The notes: generated by a model from the letters alone, not told the origin. A stretch of 64,000 nucleotides of DNA from Bacteroidales bacterium (GCA_017550405.1 JAFZPH010000021.1:1-64000); one strand, 5' to 3'; counted from the first letter of the stretch, positions 33,974 to 43,306 are shown. Program-made: numbers and translations.

Positions 33974-35919
33974 TACCCCCACGAAAAAAAGGTTGGATTT
34001 ACACCAGCAACATATATGCCTACCTCTTCAGCAAAGCCCTGTTGGCGCTCCTGTTGCTTTGGGCAGCGCAAGCATTCTTCTACTTGGCTAACACCCGGAT
34101 ATTCCACGTTGACGGTCCTGCCGAATGGCTGGGCATAGTATGGGGCAATCTCATCTTCGGCATTGCCACCATCGGATGCCTGATGCTCCCCTATTTTGCT
34201 GCCAATCTCCTGCCTTTTAAATTCAGATGGAACAAACACTACCACCGACTCACTGAGATACTCCTTTACTACGTCCCGGTGCTGTTTATCATCATCAGCG
34301 ACATTTGCGATGCCTCCTACTATCAATACACCTATCGCCGCCTTACTGGCGAGATATTCCAATACCTTGGCATCAGTGGCAACATGGGTAGCCTGTGGCC
34401 ACACTTCCTGGTCGACTACTGGCACTCCACCCTCTTTGGTTTGATACTTATTTTCCTCACCTTTTTCCTGGGGAACAAAATACGGCTTCGCGGACGCAAC
34501 AAATATCGTAGCCACAAAGCCAACGACATTGTGGGTCTAATCCTCGGCACGGCAGTGGTCATCTTCCTACTGCGTGGCGGCTTCGGGAAAAACCTCACCT
34601 GGAACGACACCACCAACTACTGCCAAGCCAAAAACAGCGCACTGGTCACCAATAGTGGATACAATATTGTGCGCACCTTCAACGGAGGCACGCTCAAAGA
34701 GACCAACTATATGGATGACTCCAAAGCCCAGGCCCTCTTCAACCCGCTCTTCCTGCCCGACACCACTATCACTGCTCAGATGCGCACAGGTTGGGCAGCC
34801 AATGCAGGCCACTATTATGTTACCGACAGCACGGGGAAAAAGAGCACACTTTGCTACAACAACGTCGTTGTCATTGTCCTCGAGAGTTTCTCGCAGGAAT
34901 ACATGGGGTGTTATAACCAAGGCATTATGCCTTCCTTCACTCCTTTCCTCGATTCGCTTGCTGCCCACAGTATCGTCTACCAAGGCCGGGCCAATGGCAA
35001 GAAATCCATCGAAGGCATACCTGCCATATTCAGCTCACTGCCCACACTCATGCCCTTCCCCATCACCATGAGCGACTATGCTGAAAACGACCTCCGTTCC
35101 CTCCCCTCGCTGCTTCGCGACAACGGATACCACACTGCTTTCTTCCACGGCAGCTACAACGGCGTTATGTCGTTTGACAAACTCTGCTCACGCATGGGAT
35201 TTCAGGATTACTATGGACAGAACGAGTATATGGCCGACCGTCTGTCTCGCCAGTCCGACTACGATGGCACCTGGGGCATATTCGACGAGTACTTCCTCCA
35301 ATACATGTCCCGCCAGTTGTCCACTTTCCAGCAGCCTTTCTTTGCCGGAGTCTTCACCTTGTCTTCACACCACCCCTACACCATGCAGCCTGACCGTGTG
35401 GGCCAGTTCCCGGAAGGACCCCACCCCCTCTGCGAAGTGGTGTCGTACAGCGACAATGCCCTGAGAAAATTCTTCGATGCCGCACGCCAAACCGATTGGT
35501 ATCCCCACACGCTTTTCCTCATCACAGCTGACCACAGCGGACAAGGACTCAGCCGTACATATAACGATTACAATGGATGGTATCGCATTCCTATGATTAT
35601 CCACCTGCCCCAGGTGGACGACACTACCGACACCCACGTACGCTATAATCGGCTGATGCAACAGACCGACATTATGCCTACCATCCTCGACTATCTCGGC
35701 ATCCCCGCCAAGACTGTCTGCTTTGGCACCAGTGCCTTCCGCAACCCTGAAGGAGGATGGCAGATTGCCTATGGCAACAGCTATCACCAACTTGAAAGCG
35801 CCGACGGAAAAATCGCTGTCCTCACTCACGACAAAGAAGAAGGCAACGGCAATATAGAACTACTTAAAGCTATTGTACAGCAATACAACAACCGTCTTAT
35901 TAAAAACGAAATACACTGA
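33970..35919 (+). CDS. LTA-synthase-like sulfatase-fold membrane enzyme
   Basis: A 649-residue protein with five N-terminal membrane helices (to about residue 205) and a periplasmic alkaline-phosphatase/sulfatase-fold domain. Metal and catalytic sites are VIVLESFSQEY (Glu), GRANGKKSIEGIPA with nucleophile Ser346 (Thr in classical LtaS), FFHGSYNG and ITADHSGQG (Asp-His). In Gram-negative Bacteroidota such enzymes are thought to transfer phosphoglycerol or phosphoethanolamine to envelope glycans or lipids; the real acceptor is unknown. Start overlaps gldB as ATGA, and the lipid kinase gene follows by one base, which hints at recycling of diacylglycerol released by this reaction. Confidence 0.88.
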   Translation: MIPPRKKGWIYTSNIYAYLFSKALLALLLLWAAQAFFYLANTRIFHVDGPAEWLGIVWGNLIFGIATIGCLMLPYFAANLLPFKFRWNKHYHRLTEILLYYVPVLFIIISDICDASYYQYTYRRLTGEIFQYLGISGNMGSLWPHFLVDYWHSTLFGLILIFLTFFLGNKIRLRGRNKYRSHKANDIVGLILGTAVVIFLLRGGFGKNLTWNDTTNYCQAKNSALVTNSGYNIVRTFNGGTLKETNYMDDSKAQALFNPLFLPDTTITAQMRTGWAANAGHYYVTDSTGKKSTLCYNNVVVIVLESFSQEYMGCYNQGIMPSFTPFLDSLAAHSIVYQGRANGKKSIEGIPAIFSSLPTLMPFPITMSDYAENDLRSLPSLLRDNGYHTAFFHGSYNGVMSFDKLCSRMGFQDYYGQNEYMADRLSRQSDYDGTWGIFDEYFLQYMSRQLSTFQQPFFAGVFTLSSHHPYTMQPDRVGQFPEGPHPLCEVVSYSDNALRKFFDAARQTDWYPHTLFLITADHSGQGLSRTYNDYNGWYRIPMIIHLPQVDDTTDTHVRYNRLMQQTDIMPTILDYLGIPAKTVCFGTSAFRNPEGGWQIAYGNSYHQLESADGKIAVLTHDKEEGNGNIELLKAIVQQYNNRLIKNEIH

Positions 35920-35920
35920 C

Positions 35921-36901
35921 ATGAAGAAAAAGATGCTCGTTATCGTCAACCCCATATCGGGCGTGGGACGGCAAAAAAAGATAGAACGACTGCTCAACTC
36001 CAATCTGAACCTTGACATCTACGACTACGAGGTACGCTACACCGAGCATATCCACCATGGCACCGAGCTTGCACGGCAGGGAGCCATGGAGGGTTTTGAT
36101 GTCATCACAGCTGTAGGCGGTGACGGCAGTGTGAACGATGTCATCGCAGGCATGCACGGCAGCGATGCCACTCTCGGGATTATTCCCTGCGGCAGCGGCA
36201 ATGGTCTGGCACGTTGTATGAAGATACCCCTGACACCTGCATTTGCCATCCGTGTGCTAAACCAAAACAACGAGGGTCTTATTGATACTATCATCCTCAA
36301 CGAGCATTACTATATTGCCAGCATTGCCGGTGTGGGATTCGATGCCTATATCGCCCGCCTGATGAAGGCAGCCAAGATGCGGGGATTCTCAGCCTACCTC
36401 AACCTCATTCTGCGCGAATACCCTTCATACGAATCGAAAGATTATACACTTGTCATCGATGGAAAGGAAATCCGGCGTAAGGCATGGTTCACCACTTTCG
36501 CCAACAGTAACCAGTTTGGCTACAATGCGGCCGTGGCTCCTCAAGCCAAACTCGACGACGGGCTTATCGACATCAGTATTGTTGACAAGATTCCCATCGA
36601 GCACCTCCCTGTCACCGGTCCTCTGGTCTATGCCAACCATTTCGAGCTCAGCCAACATGTCGAGATGTTCAAGGCACACGAAGTCTTTGTGGCAGGCAAT
36701 GTCGACAAATGGGTCAATATCGACGGTGAAGGCGAGAACGTAGGCAACGAACTCCACTTCGTCAACCACACGCGTAGCCTCAAGATATTGAAACGCGACA
36801 TGAAACGCGCCTTAATCTCACCCCAGGCGGCCGAACAACTGCAAGTGGTAAAAGAACAGTTGGGAATGACCCGTAACCAACTGCTCCAAAAAAAGAAATA
36901 G
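35921..36901 (+). CDS. Diacylglycerol/sphingolipid kinase family protein (DgkB/YegS type)
   Basis: A 326-residue cytosolic lipid kinase. The nucleotide-binding motif is VIVNPISGVGR at residues 6-16, then ITAVGGDGSVNDVIAGM, GIIPCGSGNGLARCM and the C-terminal catalytic region NAAVAPQAKLDDGLIDISI (acidic DDG). The ATG at 35921 is one base after the upstream stop; a longer frame from 35873 would overlap that gene. Substrate could be diacylglycerol or a sphingoid base, since Bacteroidales make sphingolipids. Its place right after an LTA-synthase-like enzyme favours diacylglycerol recycling. Confidence 0.9.
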   Translation: MKKKMLVIVNPISGVGRQKKIERLLNSNLNLDIYDYEVRYTEHIHHGTELARQGAMEGFDVITAVGGDGSVNDVIAGMHGSDATLGIIPCGSGNGLARCMKIPLTPAFAIRVLNQNNEGLIDTIILNEHYYIASIAGVGFDAYIARLMKAAKMRGFSAYLNLILREYPSYESKDYTLVIDGKEIRRKAWFTTFANSNQFGYNAAVAPQAKLDDGLIDISIVDKIPIEHLPVTGPLVYANHFELSQHVEMFKAHEVFVAGNVDKWVNIDGEGENVGNELHFVNHTRSLKILKRDMKRALISPQAAEQLQVVKEQLGMTRNQLLQKKK

Positions 36902-36903
36902 TC

Positions 36904-37242
36904 ATGTCGAAGAAAAACAACCCTCGCAATGCCGTGGGAGTGGTATATTCAACCAACCCCGACTACGAATACCAATACGACAATCCTCCCCAGGCCGAGA
37001 CCCTGCCTCCAGCGGCTCAGAAATTACGCGTACGCATGGAACGCAACGGACGTGGTGGCAAGACTGTCACTGTGGTATCTGGCTTTGTTGGAACTGACGA
37101 CGACCTCGACGAACTTGGGCGGACACTCAAAACCAAATGCGGTGTAGGAGGCAGTGTAAAAGACGGACTAATCATTATCCAAGGTGATTTCCGCGAACGT
37201 GTCGTCTCCCTTCTCCAAGCACTCGGTTATCCTGCCAAATAG
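36904..37242 (+). CDS. yciH: SUI1/eIF1-like translation factor (YciH type)
   Basis: A 112-residue protein with a disordered N-terminal ~40 residues and a complete SUI1 domain: RMERNGRGGKTVTVVSGF, DDDLDELGRTLKTKCGVG, GSVKDGLIIIQGDFRERVV. This is the bacterial YciH/eIF1 fold, thought to influence start-site selection but of uncertain role. It begins two bases after the lipid kinase stop, the last gene of this operon. Confidence 0.9.
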   Translation: MSKKNNPRNAVGVVYSTNPDYEYQYDNPPQAETLPPAAQKLRVRMERNGRGGKTVTVVSGFVGTDDDLDELGRTLKTKCGVGGSVKDGLIIIQGDFRERVVSLLQALGYPAK

Positions 37243-37330
37243 CGCCTTTCAACCCAAATTAGTCCCAACTACCTTCCTCCCCGACCCATACGGGCATGGT
37301 CCGACCCCTCCGCAACGTCCTCCCCTAGTC

Positions 37331-37502
37331 TCCCCTGCCCCACCGCAGTGCCGGGAAGTTGCAGCGGACGACACGCCACAACCCACTTGGGTCGTTCAAT
37401 CCCGGCTCGATGTTGCCTACTTCTCGGCTTGTTATCCGTTACCATGTCGAGTAACGATGCTATAACGATACTATAAGGATGCAGGATTGAACGGCCCCTC
37501 TC
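37331..37502. repeat. Dispersed ~172-nt repeat element, copy 1
   Basis: This stretch is about 92% identical, without gaps, to 49078-49249 (about 13 differences by eye). It contains an inverted repeat: GGGTCGTTCAATCC (37389-37402) pairs with GGATTGAACGGCCC (37484-37497) except for one wobble, enclosing ~80 nt. The short frames in the element are in different flanking contexts and are not convincing genes. The remaining gap (37243-37330 and 37503-37667) shows only a CCGTGC-ATT-GCACGG hairpin and no gene. Confidence 0.85.
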
Positions 37503-37667
37503 CATAGCGAGGGGGAATCGTTACTGCTCCACGGCGCAGGGCGGGTTGGCAAAACAAGGTTTGGGGCAAGGCTGATTCCCGTGCATTGCACGGTTCAGCA
37601 GTTAAACTGTAGGTTTTTTCTGTTTCCTGACGACCGATTTGAGTACCGCGAGTAATCCTGTATCTAA

Positions 37668-38423
37668 TCAAGGGAACAAGGTCATCGTTCCATCAGAATA
37701 GACTGCATAATTGCGGTTCATCAGCCAGTCGCCTACATTGACATAGGTCGATTTAGTGCCATTGTCGGCGGTAATTTCCCTGACAAGTGGAGTATGCCGG
37801 TGTCCGAATACACAGTAGTCAAAGTGTTCTTTCTCCATTCGCTTGCGGCAATAAATGACTATACCTTCACGGTCATCGCCTTGATACTCAAAGATGTTGG
37901 GGTCCTTTCTGATATGGCTTTTCCTACTGCTTCTACTCCACCCGGTAGCCAATCCGAAGGTCATCCATTCGGGCAGGATGGAGAAGAGTCGCTGGTTCAG
38001 TCGACTGCGGAAGATGCGCCGAAGACAGTCGTAGCGCTTATCCTGATGTCCTAATCCGTCGCCATGCCCAACAAGGAAGCGTTTGCCGTCAAACTCCAAT
38101 ACAGTGGGGTCATTGTGCATGGTTATCTCCATCTCGTCTTTGAGGTAGTCGAACATCCACATGTCGTGGTTTCCCACAAAGAAGTGTAGCTCGACCCCTG
38201 CGTCAGCCAGATTGGCCATGCGTCCGAGTAGACGGACGAAGCCTTTGGGGACGACATATTTGTAGGTGAACCAGAAGTCGAACATGTCGCCGAGGAACAC
38301 CACTTTGGCGGCATCTTCTTTTATGCGGTCGAGCAATGCGCAGAGCTCCCGTTCCCTTTCCAAGGTATCGGGGCCTGCCCCCAAGTGGGCATCGGTGATG
38401 AAATATAGCTTGTTACCGGGCAT
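37668..38423 (-). CDS. lpxH: UDP-2,3-diacylglucosamine diphosphatase
   Basis: A 251-residue metallophosphoesterase of lipid A synthesis that releases UMP to give lipid X. All metal motifs are present: ITDAHLGAG (DxH), LGDMFDFWF (GDxxD), VGNHDMWMF (GNHD), VGHGDG and FGHRHTP. The length and the DFWFTYKYV region fit LpxH. It acts on the cytosolic face of the inner membrane. Its start overlaps the end of the upstream lipoprotein gene by 11 nt. Confidence 0.92.
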   Translation of the reverse strand: MPGNKLYFITDAHLGAGPDTLERERELCALLDRIKEDAAKVVFLGDMFDFWFTYKYVVPKGFVRLLGRMANLADAGVELHFFVGNHDMWMFDYLKDEMEITMHNDPTVLEFDGKRFLVGHGDGLGHQDKRYDCLRRIFRSRLNQRLFSILPEWMTFGLATGWSRSSRKSHIRKDPNIFEYQGDDREGIVIYCRKRMEKEHFDYCVFGHRHTPLVREITADNGTKSTYVNVGDWLMNRNYAVYSDGTMTLFP

Positions 38424-39156
38424 ACTGGAAGCGGGTGCGCTCGACTTGGTTTTTGAAATTCAGTGTATGGGGGTTGTCCGGCATGCTTTCCTCCAGTCCC
38501 TCGAGCACGGCTTCATAGAACTCAAAGCTATCCTCAGTGTTGATGAGAGGACGATTGTTGAAGGGCTTGTACAGCGCAATAAGGGTGGCCAGCGAGCCGA
38601 GGTTGTCCTGGATGAAATGGACGACATACTGCTGTTGGTCGGCAAAGGCATCGAGATAGAGCGAGTCGGTCTGCTTGCGTGCCGCATCGTAGTCGGCCTG
38701 GGTGATGGCCCCCTCGGCAAGGAGTTGCTGGTTGTGCTGGTCGGTAGAAACGATGTCGAGCAGTGTACGGCTGCCGTTGTTGGTGTAGTCCTGCAGCTGC
38801 CACAACAGCTGCGATTCGGCTCCGGCATTCAGGTGATAGGTATAGGAGAGCGAGTCGTAATCGCCTTGTATGTCAATCTTCTCTCCCATGTCGGGAAGTA
38901 GCACGATATAGTCTGATTCGCTGACGTGGACATTATAGAAGGTCTTGTACGGCATTGCATAGCGGAATTTGAAGTGCCCTTTGCTGTCCAACTTGATTGA
39001 GTCGATGAATAGACGCGACTCTGGTGTCATTTCTTCTATGTAAATCATTTTCCCTGCACCTCCATTTAAGGTACCGGTGATAATAATATCGTTCTTGTTG
39101 CCACACGAGGCTAAGAGTAATACTGCTGTGAGGGAAACGAAAAGTAATTTCTTCAT
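38413..39156 (-). CDS. DUF4369-domain lipoprotein
   Basis: A 247-residue lipoprotein with lipobox LLASC (Cys18). Residues ~25-110 match the DUF4369 domain (IITGTLNGGAGKMIYIEEM, DSIKLDSKGHFKF, YNVHVSESDYIVLL). In many relatives this precedes a thioredoxin/AhpC domain; here the C-terminal part is helical (DAARKQTDSLYLDAFADQ) and has no CxxC, so it is the short form. It probably sits in the periplasm. It is translationally coupled to lpxH. Confidence 0.8.
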   Translation of the reverse strand: MKKLLFVSLTAVLLLASCGNKNDIIITGTLNGGAGKMIYIEEMTPESRLFIDSIKLDSKGHFKFRYAMPYKTFYNVHVSESDYIVLLPDMGEKIDIQGDYDSLSYTYHLNAGAESQLLWQLQDYTNNGSRTLLDIVSTDQHNQQLLAEGAITQADYDAARKQTDSLYLDAFADQQQYVVHFIQDNLGSLATLIALYKPFNNRPLINTEDSFEFYEAVLEGLEESMPDNPHTLNFKNQVERTRFQYAR

Positions 39157-39190
39157 TATGGTTGATTATATAATTATCTGTAATATCATC

Positions 39191-40126
39191 TCAGAGATGA
39201 GGTACTGTATGTATAAACATAAGGTCGGCAATGGCAAGGGCAGCCATGCTTTCAACAATCACCGGGAGACGCGAACTGTGGTCTCCGTCATGTCGCCCTT
39301 GTGGTGCCACTTGTTTCAGCGTACCGTCAGGACAACGGCAAACCATACCGTCGGGACGTGTGACAGGAGGATGGAATCCGACATGAAAGACCACAGGCAT
39401 ACCATTGCTAATACCGCCCTGAATGCCGCCACAGTGATTGGTTGCTGTCAGGTTCTCGCCTTGCCCTTGACTTACCCATTGGTCTGGATAATTTTCGGCG
39501 GACAAACGCCAATCATCCATCCCTTCCCCCATGGTAAAGGCTGAAGCCGAGGGGATAGAGAGTACTGCGTATGCCAATCGGGCGTTGAGACGGTCGAAGA
39601 CATGTTCTCCTACTCCAGCCGGAAGTCCATGCACCGTACAAGTGATGATGTACCCCTGATGGGTGGCCTGAAGAGTGACCCCTTGCGTACGGAGCCACAT
39701 CTTGGCGATTGCACCCGCTACAACACGTGCTGCAGTTTCTCGTCCCGATGCTCTCCCCCCGCCACGATGATCGCGGAGGCCGTATTTCTGCATGTATGTA
39801 TAATCCGCATGTCCAGGACGACAACAGTCGCGCAAAGCATCGTAATCCTCGGAGTGGTGGTCTCGGTTGTGAATCACAAAGGCGATAGGAGTGCCAAGTG
39901 TCTTTCCATCAAGGAAACCGCTAAGCCATTCCACTTGATCGGGTTCTCGGCGTTGAGTGGTATCAGGAGAAGGAGTGTCGCCCTCCCGTCGACGCTTTAG
40001 TTCTGCGTCTACCAATGAAGCATCTAACAACAACCCGGCTGGGCAACCGTCAATGATTCCCCCTATGGCTGGGCCATGGGATTCACCGAAGGTTGTCAGC
40101 CGGAATATGTTGCCAAAAGAATTCAC
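39191..40126 (-). CDS. aroC: Chorismate synthase, internally shortened
   Basis: A 311-residue enzyme that makes chorismate from EPSP using reduced FMN. Motifs seen are FGESHG, a REGDTPSPDT-like segment, CRPGHADYTY, RGGGRASGRETAARVVAGAIA (SGRET where most have SARET), LPAGVGEHVFD, GGIQGGISNG and QGRHDGDHSSR. Typical enzymes are about 355-360 residues; here ~45 residues are missing between about residues 150 and 160, where the insert before the VxxVPAGLG strand usually lies. The frame is otherwise intact. It starts with GTG directly after the FKBP stop (zero gap). Confidence 0.88.
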   Translation of the reverse strand: MNSFGNIFRLTTFGESHGPAIGGIIDGCPAGLLLDASLVDAELKRRREGDTPSPDTTQRREPDQVEWLSGFLDGKTLGTPIAFVIHNRDHHSEDYDALRDCCRPGHADYTYMQKYGLRDHRGGGRASGRETAARVVAGAIAKMWLRTQGVTLQATHQGYIITCTVHGLPAGVGEHVFDRLNARLAYAVLSIPSASAFTMGEGMDDWRLSAENYPDQWVSQGQGENLTATNHCGGIQGGISNGMPVVFHVGFHPPVTRPDGMVCRCPDGTLKQVAPQGRHDGDHSSRLPVIVESMAALAIADLMFIHTVPHL

Positions 40127-41011
40127 TTATTTACGGATTACCTGTATGCCTCCGTTGTTCTGGTTTGTGGCAGGAAGAATATCAAGCAATTCAACCTCGA
40201 ATATCAGCGTGGAGCCGGGAGGAATAGAACCTACAGGCTGTTCGCCGTATGCCAGATTGTGAGGGATATAAAGGATGTACTTTGAACCCACATCCATCAG
40301 CTGCAGACCTTCGGTCCATCCGGGGATAACCTGGTTGAGGAAGAACTCTGCGGGTTGACCACGCTCAACACTGCTATCGAACACTTTTCCGTCCAGCAAT
40401 TTGCCGGTGTAGTGTACCTTTACCTTGTCTGTAGCTTTGGGTTTCTTACCGTTGCCCTTCTTCTCAATCTTGTACTGGAGACCGCTCTTGGTCTGATACA
40501 CCGATTTATTAAGGGCGTTCTCTTCCAAGAATTTCTTACCGGCAGCGATGTTATCATCCTTTCCGGCCATCATGCGTTCCTGTTCTTCGCGCTGACGTTT
40601 TTCAAACTCTTCCTGGAAACGGTTCAACAGGGGACGCATAGTGGCTTCGTCCCAACGGTTCTGTCCTTTGTAGCAGTCAATCATCGACTGTCCTGCAGCC
40701 TCGCCGTTGATGCCGAGATTCTGCTGCATCCAGTTCTGGTAAATATCCTTTCCTATAGCATAAGAGGCTGAATCAATAAATGTTTTCAGCTCGACGGGAC
40801 GATACATATCGTTCATCTGCTGCTGTTTCTGGTAGCTTGCCAATGTCTCGTCAAGTGCTTTCTTAGCAGCCTCATAGGCATCGGCTTTCTGTTTCAACAT
40901 GTGGTAATCGGCCTCGCTCATAGTAGCTTTGCCACGTTTGATTGTCACCTCTTGGGCTGTTGCCATGGCGCCTACGGCCAGGGCTGCCAAAAGAATCATT
41001 ACTTTCTTCAT
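40127..41011 (-). CDS. FKBP-type peptidyl-prolyl isomerase (FkpA-like)
   Basis: A 294-residue periplasmic folding factor. After a signal peptide (cut near ATAQ, residue 20) comes a helical dimerisation region of the FkpA/Mip type (~55-180, including [12 protein letters not shown]), then an FKBP domain (~200-285): [60 protein letters not shown]. The ATG at 41011 starts a normal signal peptide; the frame from 41071 does not. Its stop is immediately followed by the GTG of aroC, an unusual pairing with translational coupling. Confidence 0.92.
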   Translation of the reverse strand: MKKVMILLAALAVGAMATAQEVTIKRGKATMSEADYHMLKQKADAYEAAKKALDETLASYQKQQQMNDMYRPVELKTFIDSASYAIGKDIYQNWMQQNLGINGEAAGQSMIDCYKGQNRWDEATMRPLLNRFQEEFEKRQREEQERMMAGKDDNIAAGKKFLEENALNKSVYQTKSGLQYKIEKKGNGKKPKATDKVKVHYTGKLLDGKVFDSSVERGQPAEFFLNQVIPGWTEGLQLMDVGSKYILYIPHNLAYGEQPVGSIPPGSTLIFEVELLDILPATNQNNGGIQVIRK

Positions 41012-41057
41012 TGTTGTATGGATTATTGGTATTATTAAATATCTATTTTGCACAATC

Positions 41058-41122
41058 AACATTAATGCCAACCGGAAACAACTCGGCTGACATTAATGTT
41101 GTTGATGCCTGAGTGACTCAGG
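41058..41122. promoter_or_regulatory. Two hairpins between butyrate kinase and FKBP genes
   Basis: CCTGAG-TGA-CTCAGG (41108-41122) and CAACATTAATG (41058-41068) pairing with CATTAATGTTG (41091-41101) are both strong. Neither is followed by a clear T-run on the minus strand, so they could be 3'-end protection or a factor-dependent terminator of buk. Confidence 0.45.
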
Positions 41123-41128
41123 ATTGTT

Positions 41129-42220
41129 TTATTTGTATTCCTTAGGGGCAACACCGTCAAGGATTTCCTTGCCGCAAATGGCCAGAGCCAACATCTCATT
41201 CTCACCCTTATAGACTTTCACAGGGGCAATCCAACTCACGCGGTCGGTAATCATCTGCATCCAAGGTTTGCTGTAAGCGATACCGCCAGTCAGCAGGATG
41301 GCATCCACCTTACCGCAAACCACGGCGGCAAGACGGCTGATCTCCAACGAGACCTGATAGCAGAATGCGTCAACAAGCAGCTGGCACTTCTTGTCACCTG
41401 CCAGGGCTTTCTTCTCAACTTCATAAGCATCGTTGGTGCCCAGGTATGCCACAAAGCCACCTTCTGCGGTGACAATCTTCTTCAGCTGAGCCTCGGTATA
41501 TTTACCGCTGCAAGCCACTTCGATAAGTTTGCTGGCGTTGATGCTCCCGCAACGGGTGGGTGAGAAAGCTCCCAATCCGCACAGTGCGCGGTTCACTTCT
41601 ACGCAACGGCCATGCTCATGAATACCCACGCTCACACCGCCGCCCATGTGGGCGATGATGAGGTTGAGATCCTCGTAGTGCTTGCCCAGCTCACGGGCAT
41701 ACAGCTTTGCCGTCATCTTCTGGTTGAGGCAATGCCATATAACACCTTCACGCTGCGGGTCGAGGTCGAAAATGGGATGACCCGTAATCTTGGCATAGTC
41801 GGGACGCTCATCCACAATGCCGGGATCTGCAATGTAAGCACAAGGCAGACCGATTTCGGTGGCGATGGAATCACTGATCAGTGCACCCAGATTGCAGGCA
41901 TGCTTGCCTTGGATACCGTCGTGGCACTCCTGTTTCATCAGGTCGTTTACGCGATAGGCACCGCTTTCGCACGGGCGGGTCAATCCGCCGCGGCCCATCA
42001 CTACGGCAATCTCGTCAGTACCCACACCGTGGCGTTTCAACATATCAAGGATTGCACCCTTGCGGTAGTCAAACTGGTCAGCCACTTCGTGGAACTTCTG
42101 TATTTCCTCGATAGGGTGTGACAAATTCTCGGTGAACACTTCTGTCTCCCCCTCATAGATAGCGGCCTTTGTTGACGTGGCGCCGGGGTTGATTACTAAG
42201 GTGTATTTCTTCGTACTCAT
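41129..42220 (-). CDS. buk: Butyrate kinase
   Basis: A 363-residue ASKHA-fold kinase that converts butyryl phosphate and ADP to butyrate and ATP (or the branched-chain equivalents). N-terminal phosphate-binding VINPGATSTKAAIYEG, then VMGRGGLTRPCESGAY, LIIAHMGGGVSVGIHEHGR, AFSPTRCGSI, and AILLTGGIAYSKPW all fit Buk rather than acetate kinase. No phosphate butyryltransferase gene is next to it in this window. It has its own promoter. Confidence 0.93.
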   Translation of the reverse strand: MSTKKYTLVINPGATSTKAAIYEGETEVFTENLSHPIEEIQKFHEVADQFDYRKGAILDMLKRHGVGTDEIAVVMGRGGLTRPCESGAYRVNDLMKQECHDGIQGKHACNLGALISDSIATEIGLPCAYIADPGIVDERPDYAKITGHPIFDLDPQREGVIWHCLNQKMTAKLYARELGKHYEDLNLIIAHMGGGVSVGIHEHGRCVEVNRALCGLGAFSPTRCGSINASKLIEVACSGKYTEAQLKKIVTAEGGFVAYLGTNDAYEVEKKALAGDKKCQLLVDAFCYQVSLEISRLAAVVCGKVDAILLTGGIAYSKPWMQMITDRVSWIAPVKVYKGENEMLALAICGKEILDGVAPKEYK

Positions 42221-42292
42221 AGGTTTGATATATTATTCTACAATGTTTTCAATACTCTATTACACATGGCAAAACTTAGCCACTTCATTTTG

Positions 42293-42300
42293 CAAAGATA
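42293..42300 (-). promoter_or_regulatory. Promoter of buk
   Basis: The minus strand reads TATCTTTG followed by C, after A/T-rich sequence; leader about 65 nt. Confidence 0.75.
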
Positions 42301-42358
42301 TGAAAAATATTTTGATTCTTGCATATTGTGGCTAAGATTTAACAAAAAAAACTTCTGA

Positions 42359-43306
42359 TTATTGGTGCCGGCTCCTTTTCAGCAGATAGGGAAGTAGAAC
42401 TTGCTCCACACCCAGTCCAACATCTACTGGTTGGTAGTCAATATGGTACTGGATGGCATGGCGTTTTATGTCCGCTGTCTCGCGGAGCATATACTCATGA
42501 TACTTTTCCATCACTTCGCCCGGCTGGACTTTGAGATGCCTACCTGTTTCCAGATCGATGAATTCAGTGGGGCGATTGTCGAAATCGAACTCAATTTCCA
42601 GCGCATGATGGAGCGTGTGGAACAGCAGCACCTCATGCTTGCAATGGCGCAGATGGCGGAGCGCATCCATCAAAGGATCCCGGTCCGAAGGCTTCACAAG
42701 TGCATCGGTAAATATCACCACCATTGAGCGCCGGTGCAGTCGCTCGGCGGTAAGATGCAACGCCTCGGTGATTTGTGTCCCTCGGTTCAAGCCGGTCTTC
42801 GACGTGTCCTTCTCTCGCATCGAAGGTTTGCATCTCAGTTCCGATTCGAGAATTTGAAGCACATATTGCTGGAAAGCCCGGCTGCTGCGGCAGTCTGTCT
42901 GCAGGTCAATACCCTCGCTCAGCAGCGACAACCCGAAAGCATCGCGCTGCCTTACCAACAGCTCGGTCAGTACAGCGGCCGCATAACAGGCAAAAGTCAG
43001 TTTGTTTGGATGGCGCAGGTCGCCCTGTCCCTCGGTAGGCAGGAGCATCGAACTGCTGTGGTCGACGACCAGTTGGCAACGCAGATTCGTCTCCTCTTCA
43101 TAGCGTTTGACAAACAGTTTGTCGGTACGGCCGTACAGCTTCCAGTCGATGTTGCGGGTCGACTCTCCCTGTGAATACTGCCTATGCTCGGCAAACTCGA
43201 CAGAGAAACCATGAAAAGGACTTCTATGCAAACCGGCGATGAATCCCTCCACCGTCTGGCGTGCATAGAAATCCAGCGACTTGTATCTCTCTAAATCCTC
43301 AAACAA
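42359..43306 (-). CDS. DUF58 protein with VWA-like fold
   Basis: A 315-residue protein of the DUF58 group that commonly works with MoxR ATPases. It contains FHGFSVEFAEHRQYSQGEST, RNIDWKLYGRTDKLFVKRYEEE, a degenerate metal site VVDHSSSMLL (DxSxS) and MVVIFTDALVKPSD. There is no membrane span. No MoxR or Bat gene lies next to it here; instead thioredoxin precedes it by five bases. In Bacteroidetes DUF58 is normally part of a Bat operon, so its position is displaced. Confidence 0.85.
   Translation of the reverse strand: MFEDLERYKSLDFYARQTVEGFIAGLHRSPFHGFSVEFAEHRQYSQGESTRNIDWKLYGRTDKLFVKRYEEETNLRCQLVVDHSSSMLLPTEGQGDLRHPNKLTFACYAAAVLTELLVRQRDAFGLSLLSEGIDLQTDCRSSRAFQQYVLQILESELRCKPSMREKDTSKTGLNRGTQITEALHLTAERLHRRSMVVIFTDALVKPSDRDPLMDALRHLRHCKHEVLLFHTLHHALEIEFDFDNRPTEFIDLETGRHLKVQPGEVMEKYHEYMLRETADIKRHAIQYHIDYQPVDVGLGVEQVLLPYLLKRSRHQ

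Noticed and set aside
37389..37408. tRNA-like T-arm (GTCGTTCAATCCCGGC) in the repeat element
   Set aside because: No acceptor stem, D-arm or anticodon arm at the right spacing in either copy.
37269..37505. Matching ~78-codon minus-strand frames in both copies of the 172-nt element (also 49028-49264)
   Set aside because: The shared part simply reflects the shared DNA; ends diverge at the element boundaries, and there is no initiation context or conserved length.
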